The position numbers were made by a program, and so were the translations under genes. Shown piece after piece: positions 10,689-19,939 of a DNA stretch of 25,973 nt. The stretch is from NCBI GenBank assembly GCA_013054445.1, contig JAAMPI010000781.1:1-25973 (forward strand), given 5' to 3'. Origin of the DNA: Cudoniella acicularis. Taxonomy: Eukaryota; Ascomycota; Leotiomycetes; Helotiales; Helotiaceae. The notes under the pieces were generated by a model. It was not told where the DNA came from. It did not search any database and was given only the letters and a program-made list of their open reading frames with translations. The stretch's first letter is position 1. Every line of letters begins with the position of its first letter.

Positions 10689-12317
10689 GCATATTTTATT
10701 GGCAGCTTCATATCAAAATGAGGATCATGGCAGCGTTGTGGGAGAGGGGGTTTTCAATCAGCAGAAATGGGGACAAGGGCGGAATTGAAAGAGGATGAAA
10801 TATTTATTACTCGTTTGCAACTTTGCTTGCACACAAATATGGGAGATCATATCAAGGGGGATTTGAATGCACATCATGATTCATGGCAAGAGATTGGTTT
10901 TCCCTTCTTGTAAGAATGGGCCAATGTTTCTGCTTGAACTTCACATAGCATAGAGCTTTTTAGCTTACATACAATACAGATTTATGGATCAATCGATCGT
11001 TCATGTTGCAATTTGTGATTTTCTTCAAATAAGTATACTGAGGATCTTATATCTTGATTTTTCGGCGGAGGGGAGGGGTTTTTGATCAGGGCAAAAACTT
11101 TGAGGCTTTCACTCCATGGCCGCGACGGTGCGAGGATTCAAGTCAAAACTGTCAAATTAAGACCCATATTTCACATTGATCAACAACTTGAATCTTGATT
11201 GCTCTTCAAGCTCTTTTTTTAAATTCTAAATCGGCCTCGTAACCCCTCTTTCCCGCATGGCTTCCCCTTCACCACCATAAATCAAATTACACATTCCCCC
11301 TCCTCAATCCACCCATCTAAAAGACAGGTGCGCTACAAATCTCATTCCAACATCCAACACCCAATCCGATCCAATTTTAATTTCAGGCCCCCTTCCAATT
11401 AATCCCGGTCTTATCTCGCCGGTGTCAACCAAAAAAGAAACGTTCGAACAATACGAAGGTAGCGCCAACCTATCCCTCCACCCTTCTGTAACCCACCCAA
11501 TCAAAGCCCGGCTAATACGCATTCATTTAGGCAACTGCTTCATTCCCATCTATCCAGTATCCAATCTGGAGATAAACATAAACAAAGCGCCAATCTAAAA
11601 GCCCGTTAAAAAATAGGGGGCGGTTACATTCATTGCCTCGCGATGCAGTGAGCTGGAAATGGAAAGGGTGAGGCTGTCAAATTGCAAAGATTTATGTGTT
11701 GTCAGTGCAGAGGGGTGCAGAGTCACAGATTGCGGGGCAACATGAGCATGAACTGAACCGGAGTGGGCTGCATGTTTTATTTTTATTTTTGTGTGTCTGA
11801 GTGGTTCTTTTCGAAGTCTGGCATGTGGAAGTGCATGGGGTTTTGGTTGGTGGGGGTGACTGTACTATATTGTGCTGTTTGCATTAGCGGAAGAAGCCGT
11901 AAATTTATGGAGGGATTGGGTGGTGGAAATTAGAATTGAGAGTTAGAAACTACTTGAAGATTGAGTTGTTAATGAAGCTTTGCATATTTAGGATATATAT
12001 TGAGTTTTAATTGTGCTTTAAATTATGCAGCGAGTGGAAGGCTTGAAGTCTGAGCATTGTATCAAGCCTCCTTAGAAACGAGGGGACATAAGGGTTTCGC
12101 TGTATTTGATATCAAGAAAACATTAATGTGTACTGCGTTTTGTTTGAAGGGGGAATAGAACTATAGAAGGGAAATTTATGATCGTTAAGTGCTCTGCTAC
12201 TTTGCTGTCATAACGTTGTCGTCGAGTTCTTGCTGCGGTTGAAAATGGTGTGACAAGCAACGGTTAAAAGATTCAGCGCTGGATTAGGAGTTATTTTTTC
12301 GTATATATATAATCATA
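10689..12317. other. gene-free spacer 3' of the AlkB-like gene
   Basis: About 1.6 kb of AT-rich sequence with dense stops in all frames. The only open frame of note (11304-11522 minus) has no domain. Runs such as ATTTTTATTTTT near 11780 are simple sequence. Nothing functional can be supported beyond the 3' untranslated end of the upstream gene. Confidence 0.5.
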
Positions 12318-12962
12318 TTATGACTCTTCAGCGATTGTTGAGACTCTATGTAGGTTAACTTTGCGGTTGTTTTGATGTTTTGAAGTGTTAGCGGTGGGTT
12401 TGTCAGCGACAAAGTGGCAATCCTCATGCGTGTGGAATCCGTAGGGTATTGATTGTCGCGTTGAATTGAGTGTGATCATCAAATACATATTTAATAGCAA
12501 GGTCGAAAGGAAGAAGAGAATCGTATTTTCTACGGCAGTAGTAGATATAGAAAGAGTAAGTTGGAAGAAGAGATTATTTTTGACCAGTGTTTGACTTTGC
12601 CTGTCACGACCGGACATGTGACCTGGGGGGGGGGGGGGGGGGGGAAAAAAAAAAAAAAAAAAAAATTTTTTTNNTTTNNNNNNNNTATGCCCATGGCGAG
12701 GGCAATTGGTGCTGTGCAATTCATGAAGATGTCCACATGCTCCGATTCAGTCTTGTGAGTTGGCAGGAATTTCAGCAATTAGTATAGATTGAGGGGAAAT
12801 ATGTTTACCGATAGAGTTCCAAGCCGCAGGGGCAAGGAAAATAATGCATTCGCGGTAGTTATTAGATCCGACCCCTGACAATAAATTGTGTGGCGCCCAA
12901 ATAACAAATAGAGTGAGGAGGCTATGTTCTAGAAAGAGACCAACGCCATCCCAAGAGGTCAA
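12318..12962 (-). pseudogene. possible membrane-protein gene fragments split by an assembly scar
   Basis: Minus-strand segments look protein-like on both sides of the homopolymer/N block. Upstream of it, 12962-12747 gives WDGVGLFLEHSLLTLFVIWAP and then GVGSNNYRECIIFLAPAAWN, hydrophobic helices with polar loops. About 12760-12690 gives SEHVDIFMNCTAPIALAMG in another frame. Downstream of the block, around 12570-12400, a hydrophobic stretch NTILFFLSTLLLNMYLMI leads to SIPYGFHTHEDCHF and a stop at 12318. A GT at 'ATCGGTAAAC' (minus, about 12810) could be a donor, but no acceptor keeps the frame. I do not recognise the family. This may be a real gene damaged only in the assembly, a true pseudogene, or chance. 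Confidence 0.35.
12625..12685. other. assembly scar: G20-A21-T7 homopolymers followed by Ns
   Basis: Exactly 20 G (12625-12644), 21 A (12645-12665) and 7 T (12666-12672) abut one another and run into N bases (12673-12674 and 12678-12685) split by TTT. Three adjacent pure homopolymers next to unresolved bases are not a natural repeat pattern. They look like low-quality consensus at a contig join. True sequence of unknown length may be missing here, and frames crossing it should not be trusted. Confidence 0.9.
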
Positions 12963-13096
12963 CTGTCATCCATAATAGACGTATATGGACATAAGGCTAT
13001 ATTCGAGATCGGCTCCGTCGAATGATCCGTGTGGGGCCTTTATGGAAATTATCAGTCGATGCTATGTGAGAACAGCCTCCAGTCCCCCATGGTATG

Positions 13097-13104
13097 TATA
13101 TAAG
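13097..13104 (+). promoter_or_regulatory. TATA box of the CE15 esterase gene
   Basis: TATATAAG lies 66 bases upstream of the ATG at 13170. That spacing fits a start site about 30 bases downstream and a short C/T-rich leader. A GTGGGG hexamer at 13031-13036 matches the CreA/CRE1 carbon-repression consensus SYGGRG, which is common on plant-cell-wall-enzyme promoters; a single hexamer is weak evidence. Confidence 0.65.
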
Positions 13105-13169
13105 AGCGCTTCGGCAGCTGCACTTCCACTACATCGACTCGCCCCTTTACTCACCTCCAGTCGACCATC

Positions 13170-14366
13170 ATGAAGTATATCATTTCTTCCGCGTTGTTGC
13201 TTGCGGTGCCAGCCTTCGCGGCTCCCACAACTCCATCCTCGCTGTTTGAACGTCAGTCAACATGTGCTGCTATCCCCTCCGGCTACACCTACAAGACCGA
13301 CGCGAAGCTTCCTGATCCATTCACAACTGCTGCTGGAGCCAAGGTTGCCACTCTAGCAGACTGGGAATGTCGCAAAGCAGAGATTAGACAATTGTTCGCC
13401 AAGTACGAGCTGGGTGACACTCCACCAAAGCCAGCAACTGTCACTGGAACGGTTTCCTCATCCTCCATCTCTGTCTCTGTTTCGGACGGTGGAAAGTCAA
13501 TCTCGTTCTCAGCGAAGGTCACTCTTCCCAGCGGTGGAACTGCGCCTTACCCAATGTTGATCACCATCGGTGGGTCCAGTCTTCCAGCCCTGTCTGGTGT
13601 TGGAACAATCGCTTTCGGAAACGACGAGATGGCGCAGCAGCAAGGAAGCGGCAGTCGAGGAAAGGGCAAGTTCTACGACTTGTACGGAAGTGGTCACAGT
13701 GCCGGCGCAACCACGGCATGGGCTTGGGGTGTCAGCCGAATCATTGATGTGATCGAGGCGAACCCAAGCAGCAACATCGATCTCAAGAGACTCGCTGTTA
13801 CTGGATGCTCCCGCAACGGAAAGGGTGCCTTCATCGTTGGTGCGCTCGAGGAGCGTATCGCTCTTACCATTCCCCAGGAGTCAGGTTCGGGTGGAGCTGC
13901 TTGCTGGAGAATTTCCGATTCGGAGAACTCTGCTGGAAAGAAGATCCAGACCGCCGGTGAACTCGTCGGTGAAGATCCATGGTTCTCCAAGAATCTCGAC
14001 ACCTATGCCAAGAGCACCAGCACCATGGCTGTCGATCACCACATGTTGGCTGCTTTGATTGCACCCCGTGCCCTTCTTGTCATTGAGAACAATATCAACT
14101 GGTTGGGCCCGGTCAGCACCACTGGATGCCAGAGAGCCGGTCTGCAAATCTACAAGGCGCTCAGCGTATCTGACCACATGGGATTTTCTGAAAGCGCAGA
14201 GCACAGCCATTGTCAATTCCCATCGTCTCAACAACCTGAATTGACAGCATTCGTCAACAGGTTCCTCAAGGGTGGATCAGACAGTACAGCCGGCGTTGAC
14301 AAGAGTACCGAGAGCAGCGTCACAGCTTCCACATACGCCAGCTGGACCGCTCCTATTTTGACTTAA
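13170..14366 (+). CDS. secreted glucuronoyl methylesterase, carbohydrate esterase family 15
   Basis: An intact, intronless gene of 398 residues. Residues 1-17 (MKYIISSALLLAVPAFA) form a signal peptide, and an ER|Q site near residue 28 could be a Kex2-type cut. CE15 enzymes cleave the ester between lignin alcohols and 4-O-methyl-glucuronic acid of xylan, outside the cell. The motif GCSRNGKG (212-219) carries nucleophile S214 and K218. E237 (in PQES) and H347 (in HSHCQFP) complete the triad, with the same Ser-His spacing (133) as the characterised Sporotrichum/Myceliophthora and Trichoderma enzymes. Q260, E268 and W311 fit the known uronic-acid-binding residues. Cysteine pairs C32/C67, C213/C348 and C245/C320 match the family disulfides. 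There is no CBM1 domain. Codons are strongly C-ending and introns are absent, unlike the neighbours, which suggests high expression. Confidence 0.97.
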   Translation: MKYIISSALLLAVPAFAAPTTPSSLFERQSTCAAIPSGYTYKTDAKLPDPFTTAAGAKVATLADWECRKAEIRQLFAKYELGDTPPKPATVTGTVSSSSISVSVSDGGKSISFSAKVTLPSGGTAPYPMLITIGGSSLPALSGVGTIAFGNDEMAQQQGSGSRGKGKFYDLYGSGHSAGATTAWAWGVSRIIDVIEANPSSNIDLKRLAVTGCSRNGKGAFIVGALEERIALTIPQESGSGGAACWRISDSENSAGKKIQTAGELVGEDPWFSKNLDTYAKSTSTMAVDHHMLAALIAPRALLVIENNINWLGPVSTTGCQRAGLQIYKALSVSDHMGFSESAEHSHCQFPSSQQPELTAFVNRFLKGGSDSTAGVDKSTESSVTASTYASWTAPILT

Positions 14367-14722
14367 AAGTGGAATGAGGAAGACTTGGCGGCTGAGTGGC
14401 ACAAAGGAAGAGTAAAAGGGGAAGATATTGTACATAGTGTGACATGAGGCGTGGTGTTTCCGGCTGGTCTCAAGTCGTTCACTCAGAAAATTGTATACTT
14501 TGAGAATGTCCCCCACATAAATTTTCACAGCATTACGAAGTGATCTACATGTGCGCCTTTGAGCCAGGATTCTCGTTTGAATGGATTAGGTGGGCGTGAG
14601 AAGATATGTTTCGGAATCTAAATATCGTCTTGCTCGCTCGCGTTCACTGAGAATATCCCCCAAGATTGGCAAACCCCGCTCGGCACAAAGAGACCCGCGT
14701 TCCTGCTTCCCAGCTCGTCGTA
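14367..14722. other. convergent spacer between the esterase and a broken gene
   Basis: This 356-base stretch carries the 3' flanks of the plus-strand esterase and the minus-strand broken gene. No gene, strong hairpin or repeat was seen; only 3' untranslated sequence is expected. Confidence 0.5.
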
Positions 14723-15725
14723 TCAATCTGTGACCACTTCCAATGCTTTTGCGCTGTTTTCAAAGCGCGGCATATCCTCCCAGACGAAATCGAAGCCATC
14801 GATCTTGTCTGCCCCGCTGCCTGGGAATGGTTCCGCGTACCGACCTCCACGATCCATCCTGACCCAGTGGTATCCTTGAGCCGCCAGCCCATCATTGTCC
14901 CAAGAAATTGGCAAACTCCAACCATTTGCTGTAAGCCCACGGATGAAGTTTCCACTGAGCTCGGCACAATTTCCTTTCGAAGAGTTTCCTCCTCCACCAA
15001 TCCAGACATTTCTGATCCTGCATCGCCGGGAGGTTTTAAACCACTTAAGGAACTTTTGCTGCATACCCATCAAGTTTGTCAACCTGATGCAGTCCTTGTC
15101 TTGATAATCATCTCTGAAAACATTTTCCCAATCGCTATCATTGATGATGATATCGAATCCGCCACCACGAAGAGGCCTCACAATGCACACCCAGCAATGC
15201 CATGCTTTATTCTTCCAAACGACATTCTTCTTCCCAACCCAACTTGGAAGTCCAAGTGTTGAAGAGTGCAATTCGCTGGACCCAGGGCCGTGGATGTGGA
15301 TCCTTGAACCAAGAAGAAAAGCAATTGAAGCCTCCCACGTCCCCAAACCTGTCCCAGTTTACCTTTGCTTGAAGATCTTCAAAGCCAATCGGGTTGAGGT
15401 GAATCTTCCAATCATTTCTTTCGGAATCGTTAGCGGAGGCCGAAAAGGCTTGAAGAAATCGGTTTTGCTCATCTGGTGAGGACCAACCATTGAGTTTAGT
15501 TGGATGAGTAGTGTTTTTTGAAGCTGCCTTCACACCAAATTTCCGCCGTGGTTTGGGGACGTTGAAATCTGATTTGGACCGCGATTTGCGTGATTTCGTG
15601 ATTTTGCGTTCAACATTCGCCGTCCTTGGAGAATATGTAGTGATCTGAATGCTGGGCGATTTTGCGTTCGCGTCGAGTTTTGTCGTCTTTTTGGACCGAC
15701 TCCGTAAGCTGTTGAACGCGGCCAT
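14723..15725 (-). pseudogene. frameshifted fungus-specific protein gene, unknown function
   Basis: Two overlapping minus-strand frames join into one protein-like reading through a single extra G in the run at 15341-15344 (GGGG on the minus strand). The first frame starts at ATG 15725 and runs about 128 residues. It has a basic, S/K/R-rich N-terminus and ends in KIHLNPIGFEDLQAKVNWDRFG. The second continues at once with TWEASIAFLLGSRIHIHGPG and runs to a TGA at 14723. It contains GKKNVVWKNKAWHCWVCIVR, DIIINDSDWENVF and a C-terminal WVRMDRGGRY. The composition (many W, G, N, D) is protein-like and the join needs only one base. I recall similar multi-copy hypothetical proteins in Helotiales but cannot name a domain. 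The break could be real or a homopolymer sequencing error. An upstream in-frame ATG at 15923 exists but gives less typical sequence. Confidence 0.65.
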
Positions 15726-16463
15726 AACTGTAACAGCTTCTTGTGAAGGTGATTGTGAGAGGAGGAATTTCCAAATTGGAATAAGTCGAGCAAGGAGTAA
15801 ACCAAGTTGTCCAGTGGCCCCTCGAGACCCAAAATGAATGAGAAACCGGGGCGGCCATGATCGAAGCATCCCAAACTGATCGACTCCCATCAAGGCAGCA
15901 AAGATAGCAAACGAATCAATCATACGATGACGCCGATTCTAATTTTCCACGATCAGGGGGCCGAGTTTGATTGTCGGAAAGAAAACGGGGTGGAAATTAA
16001 GTTGCAACTCGGAGGCGTCTCCAGGGTACGACTCCCGGATCCCAAAACCCGCGATAATTGGAGCTGCCACTTCGGCTTCGGATCCCGAGAAAACTTTCGG
16101 ATAGTAGGGTTACACCCGGTGCAAACTCGACCAATACCATGATGGGGATCTGTTGGCCCCTTTTCCGAATGACTCGACTCGAAACTTCCCCGTTTGTTTT
16201 CAATGTGCCCATTGTCCAAATGGGTTCCGGCTTCCTGTGCAGGTTGTGAATTAATTGTTGTGCTGCTGCTGCGAGTCTCGCTCAGCTTTCACTATTATCA
16301 AAAACGAGCCTAAAAATAGCTCAGTCTCATCACTCGACTCATACAAAGAACTGTTCAGTCCCCTGGCTGGCGTGCCAATCTTCATTGCTTCAACAACCTC
16401 CTTCGTTCCCGAAACAACGTATCTCACCACTTGATTATTTCGGACATTTCTTCGGTTACCACA
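15726..16463. other. divergent spacer between two broken genes
   Basis: This 738-base region lies between the 5' ends of the two degraded genes, so it would have held both promoters. Open frames inside it (for example 15953-16219 minus) have no domain. The part from about 16260 to 16460 is C/T-rich with scattered short leader-like sequence, as expected upstream of a start at 16464. No TATA box is obvious. Confidence 0.5.
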
Positions 16464-17474
16464 ATGGTTTTCGCAAGGATAGAACAGTCGGAGCTTTATG
16501 GGAATTTTCCCAGAGCTCTGCTCATAGTGCTCAGTTAGTGAAATGAGTGAGGCACTGATAATGCTTTGCTATAACTTTGGCTCTATGGAAGATGATAACT
16601 GGGAAATTCTCGAAAGTCCAATTGCTTTCAGGAACAGGGAAGAGAAAAACAAATGGAGATTGGGCGATGATGCTTTCGACATTGAGGGGCTTGAAACTTT
16701 GTCGTATTTCCTTCAGACACCATGACATGGAACAGAGCTGAAAATCGCTCTTTTCGTCACACTTTCACCAAATCCCGCATTGTTCGCGCCACTTCCACCC
16801 AGGGAGGCGTGGGTGGCGATTCTCAGGCGACTTCTAGATGGAGCATTGGACCTGATCATTTGGTACGTATTCGGCCTTTTATATTGCTTTCGCCTTGATT
16901 TTGGATTCAAGCTCAGCAAACATGTTTTGAGAGCATGGAACTCCTCAACCTCCAAAACATGTGTTCAGAGCCCATGCTAATTTCTCATAGGAACCTAAAT
17001 GAACAGAAACCTTTCACGGGACTGCAGAAAGACCTCATGCGCATGTGTTTGAATGACATGGAACTTCGCAAATGTTGGTATGGAGGCTAGCAGTGGAGTC
17101 CCGAGGAGGGCCCCATGCAATATGCTTTTGAATTCATCAAGGGAAACGCAGAAGGGGGTGCACGTGGAAGTTTTCCAAGTCCCGATGAAATGAAACGGGC
17201 CGGATACTCGAGTGTGAATTTCTCAAGACTGAGAGAGCAAGCGGCACACCGCAAAGCCCGCAAACAGGTACGAGAAGAGATGGAATTTCGGACACCCGGA
17301 AAGGTCCAACAAAGTCCCACGCCGAAAAAGAATAGCCCGACAACAAAACCTGAGATATTCAAGGCAGGTATCATTAAGTCGAAAATAGCCAAGGATGGGA
17401 AGAAGAGGAGGCGCAAAATCTCACCATCGACATCATTGCGGCCAACTAGCAATCCTTTTGGGGTTGTGAACTAA
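16464..17474 (+). pseudogene. degraded fungus-specific gene with frameshifts and a stop
   Basis: A protein-like reading starts at ATG 16464 (MVFARIEQSELYGNFPRALL). It changes frame near 16525-16536 and runs in the second frame to 16722 (NWEILESPIAFRNREEKNKW, then AFDIEGLETLSYFLQT). It returns to the first frame at a TGA (16723-16725) and continues TWNRAENRSFRHTFTKSR, GGVGGDSQATSRWSIGPDHL. A plausible 54-base intron lies at 16863-16916 (GTACGT..CTCAG) and preserves frame. Then come KPFTGLQKDLMRMCLNDMEL and KCWYGG, a TAG at 17088-17090, and QWSPEEGP followed by 120 clean codons to 17474 with a basic tail (KKRRRK). So there are at least two frame changes and one nonsense codon. I know no named domain; the style matches fungal hypothetical families with a W/G-rich core. 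A gene that is intact elsewhere is likely. Confidence 0.65.
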
Positions 17475-17648
17475 ATGATTGGAAGGGGTTTTGGGCTGTG
17501 ACTTTTAATTCTGGGAAGTATATGATATATTTATGGGGTCCCCAACACACTGTAATGGAGGACTCGACCATTGTGGCAGAGGACGGACAAAGCACATAGC
17601 ATTAATGTAATAATATCTCTAATTCATGGGTATTGCGCTGAGACTGTA

Positions 17649-19419
17649 CTACTCAGTAATCTCAGCTTCTACTTTCCAATCGGTCTTGAGCCCCTTGCCA
17701 ACTTTGCTGAACAAAGATTCAAGATCACCTGCACCAAGTTCATTGCGTACGCGTTGCGCCAAAGTGATTTTCAGGCAGATCCCGACCTTGTGACCCTTCT
17801 TCCCCAATCCATGGGAAGTTGATGGTGCAAAAGACAAAGTTTGCCTCGCAGTATCCTCGCTGGAGGGAAAAGCTGGGATCACAATTGCAAGAAACCTTGC
17901 GATCGTTCCAATGTATTGACACCACCAACTTAAATCGTGCCCAATCAACGCTTGTAAATTCTCGGCCAATTTTTTGTCTCCTGGACCCAAGTCGGATCCC
18001 CATCTAGAGCACAAGACCAAGCCAAGTATCCCTCGAATTTCATGTGTCATTCCAGGAAGGCCAGCAAGAGAGCCTGAGATGGGATTGTGCAAAGCTTTTG
18101 CAGAATTGGCATCATCTGGATCTCCCATGTCCAACCATATATTTTTGGCCACGTAATCAAGTAGTTCATCTGAGAAAACCCCGGGATATCCCTTCGTGAG
18201 CCCAGAAACCATGGTGGCAGATATTGAGCTGATGATGTTATCGCCCAAAGATATGCCGCCTGGAAGAAGATGCAAAGGATTGCTCTCCCGAACTTGCGGG
18301 GGAAGCTTCATGAACAGAACACCCTCACGATTTCCGCCACTGCAGAAGATAACTTGCTTGACCTTCGGCACAGCTTCGACAAGCGCTTGTACGACCGTAA
18401 CAATAGCAGAGAATTGTTCTCTCCTCCTCTTTGACATTCCAAAGATCTTCCCCTTTTCGTAGTTATTCGCGTGTAACATCTCTCGCCATTTGATGAATCG
18501 ATTTCCGGGCACGGAATATCCTCCAATTGCTGGAATAGGATACGGCTGGATAGGATCAGTATGCATCAACATGCTTCCATATCCTCGAAAGCCACCTCCG
18601 CAGAAGTATATGGTTATGCCCTCCTCATGCTCTGCCTGTTCTTTCAATTTGGGAAATCTGTTTGTTAAAGCCTCAAATGCTTCCTTCATCGTCGTGCGGA
18701 GTTCTTTCTTCGTCATTTGTGCATCTGCTTCGCTGGCAAGGACTTCGGTGAGCTTTGCTGCTCCAAATGGCATGCTTCTTGCAGCCTGAGCGGCGAAAAC
18801 ATCGTAATTGCCCTCGGCCGTAGTGTTGACATAAGTCATTTGTACACTTCCTCCACCGAGATCCATGAACAGGCCATCGACGTCTTTGAAGCCGCCCCGT
18901 GCTCCCATTGCTCCAAAGAGGCTTTCCATTCCTGGGCTCAAAATATCCACTGCCAGTCCACTCGATGTCTTTATAGCACCCAGCATTTCGTCCCTGTTCT
19001 TCGCCGTGCGCGTGGCCTCGGTCGCAAAGACATTGATGTTCGACTTGGGAACTCCATAGCTATCACATATTCCCTTGAAACGCGCTAAAGTATTTGCAAC
19101 CTTTGTGATGGTCTTTTCGGAAAAGTGGAATGGCTTCGAGTCAGGCGTAGATTCGTGCAGGGCGTCGTAAAGCGAAATGCCAGCTCGTTCGCGATAAATA
19201 CAATGGAGAAGTCGACTTCGAGGAGGAGAAAGGTCGGATATAGAGAATCGAATGCCATTGCTAACAGATGTCAGCAAGGCAAGCCAAGTGATGTGGGATG
19301 CAGCGTTACCTGCCCATATCAACGAGACCGTAAAGACTCGTCGCAGCAGAAGCGTCGAATTGAGACATCTTGGAGGTGAAATTGTCGATCGTTATGACTT
19401 CCCCCATTGTGTCCGCCAT
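17649..19419 (-). CDS. rtg2: RTG2-like retrograde regulation protein, Ppx/GppA family
   Basis: Two exons (19419-19310 and 19260-17649) join through a 49-base GT..AG intron to 573 residues, close to yeast Rtg2. The splice reconstitutes GLVDMGSNGIRFSI (residues 31-44), the phosphate-1 loop of the actin-like exopolyphosphatase/GppA fold. Next come FATEATRTAKNR (about 115-126) and the phosphate-2 loop DLGGGSVQMTY (from 170). Further core motifs are YFCGGGFRG and IFCSGGNREG. In yeast, Rtg2 is a cytosolic sensor that relays mitochondrial dysfunction to the Rtg1/Rtg3 regulators and also belongs to the SLIK/SALSA complex. In filamentous fungi the role is inferred. The stop is followed by a short convergent spacer to the degraded gene. 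The 5' side faces the repeat-bearing orphan divergently. ATG 19419 is preferred; a second in-frame ATG four codons later is an alternative. Confidence 0.94.
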
Positions 19420-19939
19420 GCTGATGGTGAGGTGGAATTGTGACAAGCAAGAACAATGGAGGAGGAATGAAAAGTTGGCTATGAAAAAATTCTTGAATCC
19501 AAGTTTTGGTTGATTAGTCAGCAACTACCCCGCCAACCCCACCATAATCACCCCCTTTTCACCCACATTATAAATTTCTACAACCCCCTATCTTCAAAAC
19601 AAAACTTGGATAAATATTGCGGATCAGCACTTCTACGAAAAAAAGCTCAACAAAATCATAAGTTTGAAGATGCAAACCAACAGTTATCCCTTTTTAGAAC
19701 ATTTATCCCCTGTCTTCATCCAATGTTACACAATTCCCTGATGGCTTTGCGCCACGTCCAATCCCTTGAAAGCAAGGTTCAGGAGCTGAACTGACATGCG
19801 TCCGAGATTTCTTTAGCAAACAATTCTTCAAGCTCTTGTAAATTACTCAAATTTTGTCAAACTCTCCCGCTAAACTCGAAGTATTTGAATTCTTGTCACG
19901 ACTCGCCGTCTCTCGCTCTGCCCACTTGGAACCTTCACA
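19420..19939. promoter_or_regulatory. divergent intergenic region between rtg2 and the orphan gene
   Basis: The 520 bases separate two divergent start codons and so should contain both promoters. The plus strand has a C/T-rich tract at 19525-19600 and another just before 19940, typical of fungal leaders. ATTATAAATTT at 19568-19578 is a TATA-like element in either direction. An open frame at 19510-19794 has no domain and is probably incidental. Confidence 0.5.

Noticed and set aside
12587..12787. open frames encoding GGGGGG-KKKKKK across the homopolymer block
   Set aside because: They are translations of the G20/A21/N assembly scar, not genes.
14666..15262. 198-codon plus-strand open frame antisense to the frameshifted gene
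   Set aside because: It mirrors the W/G/D-rich minus-strand protein, has no recognisable domain, and the minus reading is far more protein-like.
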